Of a DNA stretch of 64,000 bases, positions 53,873 to 63,090 are shown one piece after another. The number at the start of each line of letters is the position of its first letter. The first letter of the stretch is position 1. The notes beneath the pieces were generated by a model. It did not search any database, was not told the DNA's origin, and worked only from the letters and a program-made list of their open reading frames with translations. A program made the position numbers and the translations under genes. Origin of the DNA: Sphingomonas sp. Leaf67 (GTDB taxonomy: Bacteria > Pseudomonadota > Alphaproteobacteria > Sphingomonadales > Sphingomonadaceae); contig NZ_LMLP01000001.1 in assembly GCF_001421965.1 (NCBI RefSeq), positions 310,001-374,000 on the forward strand. The letters run 5' to 3'.

Positions 53873-54615
53873 TCAGTTCGGAAGGCTGGGCTTCCGCGCT
53901 CGCTTCACCATTTTGATGGTCATCGGGACACCTGCGGAACGCATGGTCTCGAACACGGCAAGCTGTTCCATCGGCGTCTGCCGGCCCCGCTTTTCGCGAC
54001 CGAGCATCGTCTTGGCATAGTGCGGGAAAGCCCGCAGGTTGTCCTCACGGGCGAACCGCTCGGTCGACCAAGCGCCATACAAAACCCGCTCTCGATCGCG
54101 GCGGAGCGCATCAGCCGCGCCCCGCATGGCTGCCCCGTACGTCGCCTGACATTGGTCCCAGAACGACGACGGCGGAAACCCCGCCGCCGCCCACGCCCGT
54201 TCTAGGGCCTCCCAGTCCGTCCGCGCGTACGGGGCGCCGGCTTTTTTGGGGCAGCGCCGCCCTCCTCGACGACGCGATCGGCAGCGGCGGCAATAGCGGT
54301 GCCGATAATCTCGCCGAACCGTTTGAAGCTCAGATCGTCGATGATGTCGTTCACCTCCGCCATGCCGATCCCCGGATGATGCTTCGCGAGGCCATGAAGG
54401 GCGAACGACCGCAGCGTACCGATGCGCAGATCGCGCGCCGCTGCCGCCATCTTCGCCTTATCCTCAACATCGCTCAGACCGACAGACGGCATTGCGTCCT
54501 GAAGGATCGCAAAGAACCCCTTGTCGTGCTCTTCCTCCAACGCGCACTGGGCCGCCGTTCCGATGAACAGCGTCCAGCGCGCGCCGATGGCGTCGAACGG
54601 GACTTCACCACGCAT
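53873..54615 (-). CDS. Tail assembly chaperone, -1 frameshift product (gpGT-like)
   Basis: Long form of the chaperone that guides tail tube assembly on the tape measure. The zero frame runs from 54615 to 54202. Near its end the codons CCA AAA AAG contain the slippery heptamer A_AAA_AAG at 54247-54241. Shifting back by one continues without stops through AGAPYARTDWEALERAWA, SSFWDQCQATYGAAMRGAAD and on to 53873, giving about 247 residues. This is the conserved programmed frameshift of tail chaperones in long-tailed phages, placed as usual between the tube and tape measure genes. Confidence 0.8.
54202..54615 (-). CDS. Tail assembly chaperone, short form (gpG-like)
   Basis: 137 residues read in the zero frame. 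Starts MRGEVPFDAIGARWTLFIGT, mostly helical, ending in a basic Pro-Arg tail (KKPAPRTRGRTGRP) that is encoded across and after the slippery site. Expected to be made in large excess over the frameshifted form. Its start overlaps the stop of the tube gene. Confidence 0.8.
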   Translation of the reverse strand: MRGEVPFDAIGARWTLFIGTAAQCALEEEHDKGFFAILQDAMPSVGLSDVEDKAKMAAAARDLRIGTLRSFALHGLAKHHPGIGMAEVNDIIDDLSFKRFGEIIGTAIAAAADRVVEEGGAAPKKPAPRTRGRTGRP

Positions 54616-55133
54616 TACGCGCCCGCCCCTTCCTCAGCGGGGACCGATGCGGCGGATGCCGTGTCGTCGGTCAGCGCGGGGAGCTTGCCACCCGCCTTCT
54701 CCTCGGTTGCGCCGGTAAAGCGGACGTTGACCGACTGTGTCATGCGGTCCCCGATCGGGACCGCGCGACCCCGGCTCTTGACGATCAGGAAGCCGTCGAT
54801 GACCCACGACGTGTCCGCCGAAGCCGGCACGATTGCGCGATACGGGCGAACCTTCCCGTCATTGTGCGCGGCGCGGATCAGCTTGTCGGTATCGGAGCCA
54901 GGAATGTAGTTGAGCGTGATCGTGCCTTCACCCGGCTCGATCATACCCGCCTTATATTCCTTGCGCTTCTTGGGCGACTTGAAGTGGGTGACCTCGACAT
55001 CGTCAGCGGTTTCCTCCGCGAACGGAATTTCCGTCACCTCGTCCAGTTCTTCCAAGACCATGGCTGCGTCACCCAGCCAGAATTCGGTGCCGTAGCCGGT
55101 TAAGGCTTCACTGTTGCCGTTGTCGTCCGCCAT
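54615..55133 (-). CDS. Major tail tube protein
   Basis: 172 residues with AGGAG before the ATG. The N-terminal ALTGYGTEFWLGDAAMVLEE and the core VEVTHFKSPKKRKEYKAGMI, then TLNYIPGSDTD are typical of phage tail tube proteins. Acidic, Ala-rich tail. Directly before the chaperone pair, where the tube protein is expected. Confidence 0.82.
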   Translation of the reverse strand: MADDNGNSEALTGYGTEFWLGDAAMVLEELDEVTEIPFAEETADDVEVTHFKSPKKRKEYKAGMIEPGEGTITLNYIPGSDTDKLIRAAHNDGKVRPYRAIVPASADTSWVIDGFLIVKSRGRAVPIGDRMTQSVNVRFTGATEEKAGGKLPALTDDTASAASVPAEEGAGA

Positions 55134-55148
55134 TATTTTGCTCCTGCC

Positions 55149-55553
55149 TTAGCCGTTGTGCCAAAAATTGATGTCGACGCTTTCGCGAAAGATTTCCGGA
55201 CGAACACGTAGGTCCGCCCCCTGCTGGTCAGCCGCTCCGCTGCGCACGTTCGAAATCTCCGCCCGCTGAAACCGAACTGCTCCGACAGTTGCCGGAGTGA
55301 CGAGCGCGACGATCAGCGCCTCGCGCACCATCCGCGCTTCGGTCGCCGACCGCGACATTATGTCGATCTGGACCAGCGTCGGCCGGGGTGACTGGAAACC
55401 TTTGAAATGGGCCGGTCGCGGGTCGGCGATCACCTGCAGCGAGATGGCTGGCACACCGGACAACCGCCGGCCCCACGCGATCTGATTGCCGACCAATTCC
55501 GCTACGAGGGCGACGCTGCGCGCCCGCGCCTCAACCGCGTCCTCAAAGGTCAT
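55149..55553 (-). CDS. Tail terminator/completion protein (DUF3168-like)
   Basis: 134 residues between the gp10-like and tube genes. VPAISLQVIADPRPAHFKGF, RPTLVQIDIMSRSATEARM and RVRPEIFRESVDINFWHN follow the pattern of small tail terminators. ATG overlaps the preceding stop (ATGA). Confidence 0.68.
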   Translation of the reverse strand: MTFEDAVEARARSVALVAELVGNQIAWGRRLSGVPAISLQVIADPRPAHFKGFQSPRPTLVQIDIMSRSATEARMVREALIVALVTPATVGAVRFQRAEISNVRSGAADQQGADLRVRPEIFRESVDINFWHNG

Positions 55554-55969
55554 TCGGCAGCCTTGCGTACTGCGGCCGCCAGAGCTGCTATGGTGACCCG
55601 GCCAGCTTCGTCCCGGCGACCCTGAATAGCCGGTCGCATGAACGGCTGTGCGACGTGCCGGGCGGTACCGAATTCGACAAATTTGGCGTAATAGACATCA
55701 CCGTCGTCGGTCGATCCAACCGGACCAACGTAGACGGAAACGCCGCCCTCCACGCCGGGACGACCATACAATTTCCCGTCACGGTCATCTGTCACTGCGA
55801 TACTGTCGCGCAACGCACCGGTATCGACAGGTGCCAGACGCTTCGCCTCATCGGCGATGACCTGTGCACCCTCGCGCAACGCTTGGCGCACAACCGACGC
55901 CGGCAGCCCCTTGGCCAACCGCTCCAGCTTGCGGTTCAGGTCGCGGAAGCCGGTGACTTTGACAGTCAT
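55550..55969 (-). CDS. HK97 gp10-like tail completion protein
   Basis: 139 residues from MTVKVTGFRDLNRKLERLAK. LAPVDTGALRDSIAV and VYYAKFVEFGTARHVAQPFM are the family signature. An earlier in-frame start would add nine residues. Overlaps both neighbours by 4 bases. Confidence 0.85.
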   Translation of the reverse strand: MTVKVTGFRDLNRKLERLAKGLPASVVRQALREGAQVIADEAKRLAPVDTGALRDSIAVTDDRDGKLYGRPGVEGGVSVYVGPVGSTDDGDVYYAKFVEFGTARHVAQPFMRPAIQGRRDEAGRVTIAALAAAVRKAAE

Positions 55970-56283
55970 GCTCGCGGTTCCGCGAGCATGATCCACGACA
56001 AACCCTCGACATCGATTTGCGGCTCTATCAGCACTTCGAAGCGTTCATCGCCAACGGCAATAAGGTCACCAATTACCGGCTGCGCAACCTCACTCCGCCG
56101 CACCTCGAACGTTTCCGTTCGAACGTCGATCTGGAACCCCGCGAACCGTTCGATCCGATCCGGACGGCTTCGAATTATCCTGACAGGAACCGGCGGCAGC
56201 GTACCGCCGCCGGCCCAATAGTCCGCCGCCACGGACCCCGGTGCACGGTACTGCGCGTCGATCGCCATGGCGAACGGGTCCAT
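55966..56283 (-). CDS. Head closure/head-tail connector protein
   Basis: 105 residues in the stopper position between capsid and tail genes. PVPVRIIRSRPDRIERFAGF, FEVRRSEVAQPVIGDLIAVG and FEVLIEPQIDVEGLSWIML fit small beta-barrel connectors. Role by position and fold pattern. Confidence 0.65.
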   Translation of the reverse strand: MDPFAMAIDAQYRAPGSVAADYWAGGGTLPPVPVRIIRSRPDRIERFAGFQIDVRTETFEVRRSEVAQPVIGDLIAVGDERFEVLIEPQIDVEGLSWIMLAEPRA

Positions 56284-56284
56284 A

Positions 56285-56623
56285 CTACGCCACCTGACCG
56301 GTCAGCAGCACGCGACCGACAACGTCACCGGCCGCTTGCGACTGCCGCGCCACGCCGATGAACGTGTTGCCGCTGGCAGCGGTGGTGACGTTGCGGGCGG
56401 TATTGTCCCAGTACAGCTTGGTCGTATCTGCGACCCATGCCTGTCCGGTCGCCTTGGCGAGGTCCCAGACCCCAACGCGCCGTGCTTCGACGGGGGCGCT
56501 CTGCGCGGCATTGGCGAGCGCAACGGCGAAGATAACGCCGCTCAATAGACCGGCACCGCTGGCGACAGGGTATGGGGCAAGAACCGTGATCGTCTCGCCG
56601 GGCTGAATGAAGTTACGTGCCAT
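56285..56623 (-). CDS. DUF2190 family capsid-associated protein
   Basis: 112 residues. MARNFIQPGETITVLAPYPV, GVWDLAKATGQAWVADTTKL and ASGNTFIGVARQSQAAGD match DUF2190, often a capsid decoration or stabilising protein. Located after the capsid gene. Confidence 0.82.
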   Translation of the reverse strand: MARNFIQPGETITVLAPYPVASGAGLLSGVIFAVALANAAQSAPVEARRVGVWDLAKATGQAWVADTTKLYWDNTARNVTTAASGNTFIGVARQSQAAGDVVGRVLLTGQVA

Positions 56624-56629
56624 GGGCGC

Positions 56630-56941
56630 TTACTCCTGCGACGCCGCGCGACGGCGCGGCTTGGGGGCATCTTCCACTGCCGGCGCGCCGGTCTGCGGCG
56701 CGATCTCGGACTGGTGGGGGTTTTCCGGCGGGGCCGCTTCGGACGCGGCATCGCCGCTTTCGATCTTGTCGACCGGCACCGTCTTGTTCGCCTTCGCGGT
56801 GAAGTCCTCGGTAACGTCGACGGCAGCGTTGTCCGCGATCAGGCGAGCGGCGGCGTCATCCTCGACGTGCAACACCCCTTCATGCGGATGACGAAGCTGC
56901 CCGGCGACATGCGCCGCCGTCAGCAGAGAAACGAATTTCAT
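56630..56941 (-). CDS. Small phage head protein of unknown function
   Basis: 103 residues starting MKFVSLLTAAHVAGQLRHPH, with an acidic, Pro-rich middle and a basic end (PKPRRRAASQE). Not recognised. Located between capsid and DUF2190 genes, so a head-related role is likely. Confidence 0.6.
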   Translation of the reverse strand: MKFVSLLTAAHVAGQLRHPHEGVLHVEDDAAARLIADNAAVDVTEDFTAKANKTVPVDKIESGDAASEAAPPENPHQSEIAPQTGAPAVEDAPKPRRRAASQE

Positions 56942-56963
56942 GGCGTGTTCTCCTGAAACGACA

Positions 56964-56985
56964 CGGGCGGCACTAAGGCCGCCCG
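56964..56985 (-). terminator. Hairpin after the capsid gene
   Basis: CGGGCGGC, 6-base loop, GCCGCCCG. On the minus strand it is followed by TGTCGTTTC. It could partly end transcription or stabilise the abundant capsid mRNA. Confidence 0.45.
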
Positions 56986-57012
56986 GTCGGGATACGATGA
57001 TGATCGGTGGTA

Positions 57013-59199
57013 TCAGCCGGCAGCGGCGCCCGGCTGCTTGTATGCCGACCGCCAGTTGACCGCGCCGACGCCGTAATCGTGGCGCACCTTCCACTCGACA
57101 CCGTCCGTGCGCCATCCGTCCTTGCTGTCGGTGAACGGTTCGGTTTCGCCGTTGAGGAACACGACCTCGATCGCGGGAGCGACATCGGGGTCGGCGAAGC
57201 CATAGTAGGCGTTGCCGGTCAGACGTGGCGAATCCACGATGTCCTCGAACAGACCGGCGACGATGTTTGGGCGTTGCAGCTTGTTGACCGCATCGGGATC
57301 GTACTGGCTGCCGTTCAGCACCTTGGCCGCGCCGGACAGCGCCAAAGCCAGCAGCAGGACCGCCGGACGAATGTCGAGGAACTCGTTGCCGCTGACATCC
57401 TTCTGCGACGCCATGGCGACGCGCATCGCATCGAACGCGGCGACGGATGGCGCAGCGCCAGAAGACGCCAGATTGCCGTGCCGGGCATCGAACAGCGGAA
57501 TCCCGTCGTTCATGAGGGGGTTGCTGTTGAGCAACGCAAACACGTCGATTTCGATCGTCAGCTTGGCCGCCCGGCCCAAATCAACGGCCAGTCCCGAGAA
57601 CACCTCCATATCGTCATTGACGATCGCCTGCCGCGACAGGTTGATGATGTTGCCCTTGGTCGAGGCGGTGATGGCTTCCTTCGCCAGATCGGGGATTGCC
57701 TTGTTCTTGAATTCACCCGCCTCGTTGACGTTGTCGAGCGCACCGAACGAACCACGTAGATACCGGCTATGTGGCCGGAAGTCGGTGACCGTGCCAGTGC
57801 CGCAGAACCGCGACCACGTATCCGGCGTGGTGGCGTAAGCCGCCTGAAGGATGCGATGTACGGCATTCTCGAACAGGACCGGGAAATCGCTTCCGGTCTG
57901 GGTGATGACGGCACCTTGCGAAGTCATCGCCTGTTTGACGATTTCGCTTGGATCGCGGGTGGTGATGTTCACCCCAAGGTTGCCGAGCGACTCACGCGCC
58001 AGATCGACATTGCGAACGCCGCGGAACTCGCCCGGATCGATCTTGACCTTTTCCCCCTTCAGAGCGGCCGCGCGCTCGACCAGCTTGTCAACGCCGGACT
58101 TCACCAGCAGCCAGTTGGTCGCACCTTCCCGAAACTTCTCCCGCTGGTCGACCGTCACGCGCGCAGGGGCACTGTGGCCGATGTTCTGCGCGTCGTCGGA
58201 TTCGGCGAGCTTGTCGAGAATCTTCGTACGCGCTTCCGCCAGCGGCGTGCCGGCGTCGACCAGCCCGTCGATGAATTCGCTCGACAGCCGATGCTTGGTG
58301 CCGAGTGCCCGGATCGTACCGACTCGGGTACGCTCGGCGGTCACCGCATTCTGCACGTCGGCCGTGGTCAGGGCGATGGTCGACGTTTCGGTCGTGTTGG
58401 AACTGGACAGCGCCAAAGCGCCAGACTTCGGCAGAACGTCGTACGCGTCGAGTGCGATAGCCGAAGCCGAAATACGGTCGATTTCCGCTTGCGTGCCGCC
58501 TTCCTGCTGGAACTTGGAAATGGCGGCTACCAGCGCCGCCCGGGTCTTGTAGAGGTCCATCGTGTTCTCCTGTGGACGTAGTGAATCGGCGGGAGCCGTC
58601 CGGGGGGTCCGCAACACCGCCTTCGCGGAAATCAGCGGGGTGTTCTCGGGCACCTTGCGGAACCCGAATGCAGTGACATTGGCGGCGGCGGCGATCGTCA
58701 CCGCGCTGCTGATCGAGGTGACGAAGTTCTGCGCCAGCGCATCCGTGGCGGTCAGCCACGTCTCTTCGTCGAGCATGGGGATGAGTTGCTCGGCATCCAG
58801 CCCGGTCTGCACCGCGTAGATGCCGACCAACTGGTCGCGGATGCGGTCCAGCTTGTCCGCTGCCCGGCGCAGTTCGTTGGCGTCGCCGCAGGCGCAATCC
58901 CACGGGTTGTGAATCATCACCAGCGCGTTGTCGGCCATGATGATGTCATCGCCGGCCATCGCCAGCACCGAAGCCATTGATGCCGCCAAACCATCGATAT
59001 GGGTCGTGACGGCGCGGCCTTTCTTCTTTTCGCGAATGATCGCGTTGAAGATCGCCAGCCCCTCCATGACATAACCGCCCGGCGAATTGATGCGGATGTC
59101 GAGCGCGTCGTCGCCATCCGAGATCAACGGGACGAGCGTATTCGCATCGAGACCGTCCCAACTATCGCCGACGATCCCGTAGATCAGAATTTCTGCCAT
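57013..59199 (-). CDS. ClpP-like prohead protease/major capsid protein fusion
   Basis: 728 residues. The first 200 are a ClpP-like protease: DIRINSPGGYVMEGLAIFNA, Ser74 in GLAASMASVLAMAGD and His97 in LVMIHNPWD. A scaffold-like helical part follows (about 210-420), then a major capsid domain with Mu gpT-like features (FPVLFENAVHRILQAAYAT, NDDMEVFSGLAVDLGRAAKL and FDARHGNLASSGAAPS). Such protease-capsid fusions are known in lambdoid and related prophages; the protease likely frees the capsid protein during head maturation. ATG with AGGCG at 59199. Confidence 0.88.
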   Translation of the reverse strand: MAEILIYGIVGDSWDGLDANTLVPLISDGDDALDIRINSPGGYVMEGLAIFNAIIREKKKGRAVTTHIDGLAASMASVLAMAGDDIIMADNALVMIHNPWDCACGDANELRRAADKLDRIRDQLVGIYAVQTGLDAEQLIPMLDEETWLTATDALAQNFVTSISSAVTIAAAANVTAFGFRKVPENTPLISAKAVLRTPRTAPADSLRPQENTMDLYKTRAALVAAISKFQQEGGTQAEIDRISASAIALDAYDVLPKSGALALSSSNTTETSTIALTTADVQNAVTAERTRVGTIRALGTKHRLSSEFIDGLVDAGTPLAEARTKILDKLAESDDAQNIGHSAPARVTVDQREKFREGATNWLLVKSGVDKLVERAAALKGEKVKIDPGEFRGVRNVDLARESLGNLGVNITTRDPSEIVKQAMTSQGAVITQTGSDFPVLFENAVHRILQAAYATTPDTWSRFCGTGTVTDFRPHSRYLRGSFGALDNVNEAGEFKNKAIPDLAKEAITASTKGNIINLSRQAIVNDDMEVFSGLAVDLGRAAKLTIEIDVFALLNSNPLMNDGIPLFDARHGNLASSGAAPSVAAFDAMRVAMASQKDVSGNEFLDIRPAVLLLALALSGAAKVLNGSQYDPDAVNKLQRPNIVAGLFEDIVDSPRLTGNAYYGFADPDVAPAIEVVFLNGETEPFTDSKDGWRTDGVEWKVRHDYGVGAVNWRSAYKQPGAAAG

Positions 59200-59200
59200 G

Positions 59201-60718
59201 TTACGCCTTTCGTGGTGCCGTCGGGTCGCTTTCAGCGGGGTTGCCGACCGCCGTGACGCGGCGGGGATCGCAGTCGAAAATCAGGCCCATCTCATCGAGC
59301 TTCTCAGCGTCGGCCTTCCATTCAGCCAGGAAGGTATCCGGGTCTTCGCCGCGACGGCGCGCGGCGGCTGAAATGGTGTCCTGCCCCGAGCGAATAGCGT
59401 CGCGGGTCGCCTTCACTTCTTCGGCCGGGTTGATCATCTCGCGGCCGGGGGGCGTCCAACGCACCTCGACGCCCTCGACGTTCTCGCCGACCATCGCGAG
59501 CGCTTCGATCATCCAACGCCCCACCGAACCACAGAACTGCGGGATGAACATCAGCCATTGCCAGTTCGCCAGTGACCGCTGGTATTCGAGCCAACCCATG
59601 CGACCACTGGAAAAGTTGACGTTCGACAGGTCGCCCGTCAGCGCTTCGTATGGCGTGCCAAGTCCTGCAGCGATGGCGCGCAAGGAAACCCGCGAATATT
59701 CGAGATAACCGTCGACTTTCGGCGGGTCGGAAAACTCGATTTTCTGCCCGTTAGGGAGATGGCTGATCGTACCCGGTTCGACGAAATCGAGCGCCGGGAA
59801 ATCGCCTTGGGGTTCATCGCTACCGATCAGGGGCGAAGTCGCACCGTCCTCCCCGCCATACACGAAGCCGGCAAACGCGGCCGAAATCTTCTGCCGGGTT
59901 AATTCCGCATCTTCGTAATCAGCGAAATCTTTCATCCGCAGGATAACAGGCGCGAACCATGTCGCGCCATGCTCCATCTCCGGCCGGTCGGCCCGAAAGA
60001 CGTGCGCGACGTTCTCCGCCGCTACGAACGTCGAAGCCGACGTCGACGCCGCCCGTCGCCGTGCGCCGGGATGGCGACCATAGACCCAGTAACCCTCGCG
60101 CCGCCCGATCGGGCTGAACTGAATGCCGTGGATGGTGTAGCCAGCATCAACACCGGGCGCGGCGGGCAACGGCCCATCCTTGCTCATGTCGAGGTAGTCT
60201 GTCTCAAGCACCTGAAGCTGAAACGGCAACGGCAACCGGTCAGCCGCCCGCCGCCAACGTCGGCGCAGCAGAACGCCCCCGCCTTCAACGATCGTCCGCG
60301 CCGCTTGCAACTGCATTCCGTAGAGGTCGTGTCGGCCCGTCGCATCGCACTGGTTGGTGTCGAAGTGGCGACGCGCGACCGAATTCAGCCGATCGTCGAC
60401 CACGCCGTTGCGATAGACCTGAAACGTGATCCCCGTCCCGATCATGTTGTTCGCGATGGTCGCTACACCGCGCGCGGCGAAGGGGTTGTTCCGCACGAGG
60501 TCGCGAGCGATGCCGCGCAGTGCCATCGCGACGACGGGTGACAGTTCCGAATTGGCGTCCAACTGGGTTCGCCGCCAGCCCGCCGAACGTCGTCCATGGG
60601 TCGCGCCGTCATATTCGGCGCGTGCGCCACGGCCGCGAGCGATACGCTTCGGCACCGAAACCGGTGCGGCCTGCGGCGGGCGGCCGAAAAAGCGCGCAAG
60701 AAAACCGGGGGTCGCCAT
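59201..60718 (-). CDS. Phage portal protein (lambda gpB family)
   Basis: 505 residues. Forms the dodecameric ring through which DNA enters the head. ARDLVRNNPFAARGVATIAN and NMIGTGITFQVYRNG near the N-terminus and the later SLRAIAAGLGTPYEALTGDL, then VNFSSGRMGWLEYQRSL are family hallmarks. The basic N-terminus and Arg-rich part are usual. One base from the capsid gene. Confidence 0.95.
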   Translation of the reverse strand: MATPGFLARFFGRPPQAAPVSVPKRIARGRGARAEYDGATHGRRSAGWRRTQLDANSELSPVVAMALRGIARDLVRNNPFAARGVATIANNMIGTGITFQVYRNGVVDDRLNSVARRHFDTNQCDATGRHDLYGMQLQAARTIVEGGGVLLRRRWRRAADRLPLPFQLQVLETDYLDMSKDGPLPAAPGVDAGYTIHGIQFSPIGRREGYWVYGRHPGARRRAASTSASTFVAAENVAHVFRADRPEMEHGATWFAPVILRMKDFADYEDAELTRQKISAAFAGFVYGGEDGATSPLIGSDEPQGDFPALDFVEPGTISHLPNGQKIEFSDPPKVDGYLEYSRVSLRAIAAGLGTPYEALTGDLSNVNFSSGRMGWLEYQRSLANWQWLMFIPQFCGSVGRWMIEALAMVGENVEGVEVRWTPPGREMINPAEEVKATRDAIRSGQDTISAAARRRGEDPDTFLAEWKADAEKLDEMGLIFDCDPRRVTAVGNPAESDPTAPRKA

Positions 60719-60723
60719 CCGCC

Positions 60724-60939
60724 TTACAACCCGTTCTTGTAATAGGGCACGCGGCGGCGAACGACACCGGTCTGCGCATCGGTCTGCATCCGCAGCGACG
60801 CCGCAATCACGGACTCGGCTTTCAGCATATGGTCAGCCGACTGATATTCAGTGCGGCGGCCATCGGCGAACGTAACCGAACGGATACCCGTGGAGATCGC
60901 AGCGCGGATCGCCGTCAGGTCAGCCTCCGTCCATGCCAT
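60724..60939 (-). CDS. gpW-like head-tail joining protein
   Basis: 71 residues. MAWTEADLTAIRAAISTGIR, then VTFADGRRTEYQSADHMLKA is the gpW pattern. Located between terminase large subunit and portal, as in lambda. Confidence 0.88.
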   Translation of the reverse strand: MAWTEADLTAIRAAISTGIRSVTFADGRRTEYQSADHMLKAESVIAASLRMQTDAQTGVVRRRVPYYKNGL

Positions 60940-60942
60940 CTA

Positions 60943-63090
60943 CTATCTCCTCTTTGGTCCAAACGGGTTGCTTTTACCCGGCACGCGTGGCGCGGCGGGT
61001 CGATGTTCCGGGCGGCTCTCAACCTGCCGAGCAGCGTCGGCGGCATTGGCAATCGCCCGCGCAACCGATGGCGTCAGCAAGTCCCCCTGCCGATCGTCTT
61101 TCGGTGCGTATCTCTCGGCTTTCAGACGCGCCCAATCGGCGTCGTTTAGCGTGTCGAGCATCAACTTTTCTTGCGCGGCAACATTGTACACACGGCAATC
61201 GAGCCAGTGGTTCTGCCGACCAGCGAGCGGCTTCCAAGTCCGCCGGGGATTGCCGTTCACGGTTTCGGTGACGATGGTTTCTGACGTGACCTGCTCGAAA
61301 TAATCATCAGGCAAGTCGACGTTGAAATGCGTGCGCCCGCGCGCCGCTACGATCGCACCGTCGCCCTCCTCTTCAGCAGCCTTGAGCGTCGTCCGCAGGA
61401 ACCCATACCACGCCAGCTTGATGCCGAACGTGCCGACGATGTACGCCTTATCTTCGGCCCGTTTGCTGGCGCGCCCGGCGTTTCTGCCTTGTTGCTCGTA
61501 CCGCAGATTTTCGCCACGTCCCAAGATTGGCAGGTTCCAGCCAGCGCGGCCGAAGACTGCTAAACGGTTGGGGTGCGCGCGGCAGAATGCTTCCGCCGCT
61601 TCCGTATTGTAACCTGCGTCACAGCAAATTTGATCGATCGGATAGGATCGACCGCCGGGGTAGGTCATGGGACGCCGGGCATAGCGGTCCAGTACGACCC
61701 ATGCCCCCTCACCGCGAACGTCGGTCGGACCGGGTATGAACCGCGCGTCCAGCGTCCAGCTTTCCGCGTTGGGTCCCCACCCGACCAGTTCGACGTATAC
61801 GCCGTCACCCTGCACGTCGATGCCGAGGGTCACGACCAGTACGCCGGCCGGCATCATCGCCGCTTGCCGCACGCCCCATCCCTGCTCACGCAAGTCACGG
61901 AGCTTTTCGTAATCGGGGGTGCCGCCCTTCAACTCGAACTCGAACCCATGGACCAGATTGGTCCACGCCTTCATCTTGTTGAGGTCGCCGAGCGATGCGA
62001 CGAATTCGACCGCCATATCGGCCCACGTCTGGAACGATGAAATGATGCCGGTCAGGTGGAAGCCTCGCTTCACACTGGCCGGCATCCGCCCACGGGCAGC
62101 TTGAAAATCCTCCTCACTCAATACGCGGGCGATGTTCTCCCCCGCGATTTCATCGGACAGCCAGCCATCGGGCAGCTTCATGCCACCCTTCTGCCAATGT
62201 TCGACATGATCGAAGCCGCAGCACGGCGGGATCAGATGCGCCTGATCCGGCGCACCGTCCGGCCAGTGAATGTCACCCCATTCGGGAACGAACCTGCTGC
62301 CGCACTCCGGGCATTTCAGATAGAAGCGGCGACGATCGGACGCAGCATAGGCCCGGCCAATCTTGCTTGTGCCTTTGATCAGCGGCGTGCTGATCTTGAG
62401 CCGCTTTGATAAACCCTGTCGCTTCCAGACCTTCAATCGCTGGTCGACCATCGTCTCTGGGGAGCCTTGCCCCTCGACGTCGTCGGGATACTGGTCGAGA
62501 TCGTCTTCGACAGCATAACGAACGGTGCGCTGGCGAAGTGACGCCGCCGATGTGGCACCGGCCAGCAGGACGAACCCGTTTGACCGCGAGAACCGAATTT
62601 TGCCTTTTGTCGACCCGTCCCCGTCCGCCGTACCCTGCGCCCGGATCGTACCTCCGCGCGCCGGATTGAGTTTCGGCGTAGCCTCGACCATCGGCCAGAA
62701 TTTTTCCGCCGCCCATGCCAGCGCGGCAGTAAGCGTGCCCTGCACGAACAGCATCGGCCCCGGCGCGAGATCGGACACGAAGCCTATCCAGTTTTCAGCC
62801 GAAGCCGAACCGCCCGACTGGGCGCACTTGATGATGGACGCTTCCTCGCACGGGTCCTCCGGCGTGAGAGCATCCATAATTTCAACCAGTTCGGGGGCCG
62901 TTTCATGCCGCCAAGGCCCAGGAATCGGATCGTCGTCGGCGAAACGCCGGTTGGAACTGGCCCACTCCGAAACCTTCATGCGCCGGGGCGGCCGGAGACC
63001 GGCGGCCATTGCCCGGTCGAGCGCCTTCACGTTCCCCTGCAACGCATCGCCAGCAGTGCTGCCGAAGCGTTGATAGTCGAACACGCTCAC
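60943..63090 (-). CDS. Terminase large subunit (lambda gpA family)
   Basis: 715 residues. Packaging ATPase and nuclease. WASSNRRFADDDPIPGPWRH, the Walker A-like IIKCAQSGGSASAENW (Lys88), and the Walker B-like AVEDDLDQYPD (about 193-202). A Cys-rich part, FYLKCPECGSRFVPEWGDI with a second CCGFDHVEHW, may bind zinc. The nuclease begins at VVTLGIDVQGDGVYVELVGWG. The ATG overlaps the small subunit stop by 4 bases. Confidence 0.95.
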   Translation of the reverse strand: MSVFDYQRFGSTAGDALQGNVKALDRAMAAGLRPPRRMKVSEWASSNRRFADDDPIPGPWRHETAPELVEIMDALTPEDPCEEASIIKCAQSGGSASAENWIGFVSDLAPGPMLFVQGTLTAALAWAAEKFWPMVEATPKLNPARGGTIRAQGTADGDGSTKGKIRFSRSNGFVLLAGATSAASLRQRTVRYAVEDDLDQYPDDVEGQGSPETMVDQRLKVWKRQGLSKRLKISTPLIKGTSKIGRAYAASDRRRFYLKCPECGSRFVPEWGDIHWPDGAPDQAHLIPPCCGFDHVEHWQKGGMKLPDGWLSDEIAGENIARVLSEEDFQAARGRMPASVKRGFHLTGIISSFQTWADMAVEFVASLGDLNKMKAWTNLVHGFEFELKGGTPDYEKLRDLREQGWGVRQAAMMPAGVLVVTLGIDVQGDGVYVELVGWGPNAESWTLDARFIPGPTDVRGEGAWVVLDRYARRPMTYPGGRSYPIDQICCDAGYNTEAAEAFCRAHPNRLAVFGRAGWNLPILGRGENLRYEQQGRNAGRASKRAEDKAYIVGTFGIKLAWYGFLRTTLKAAEEEGDGAIVAARGRTHFNVDLPDDYFEQVTSETIVTETVNGNPRRTWKPLAGRQNHWLDCRVYNVAAQEKLMLDTLNDADWARLKAERYAPKDDRQGDLLTPSVARAIANAADAARQVESRPEHRPAAPRVPGKSNPFGPKRR

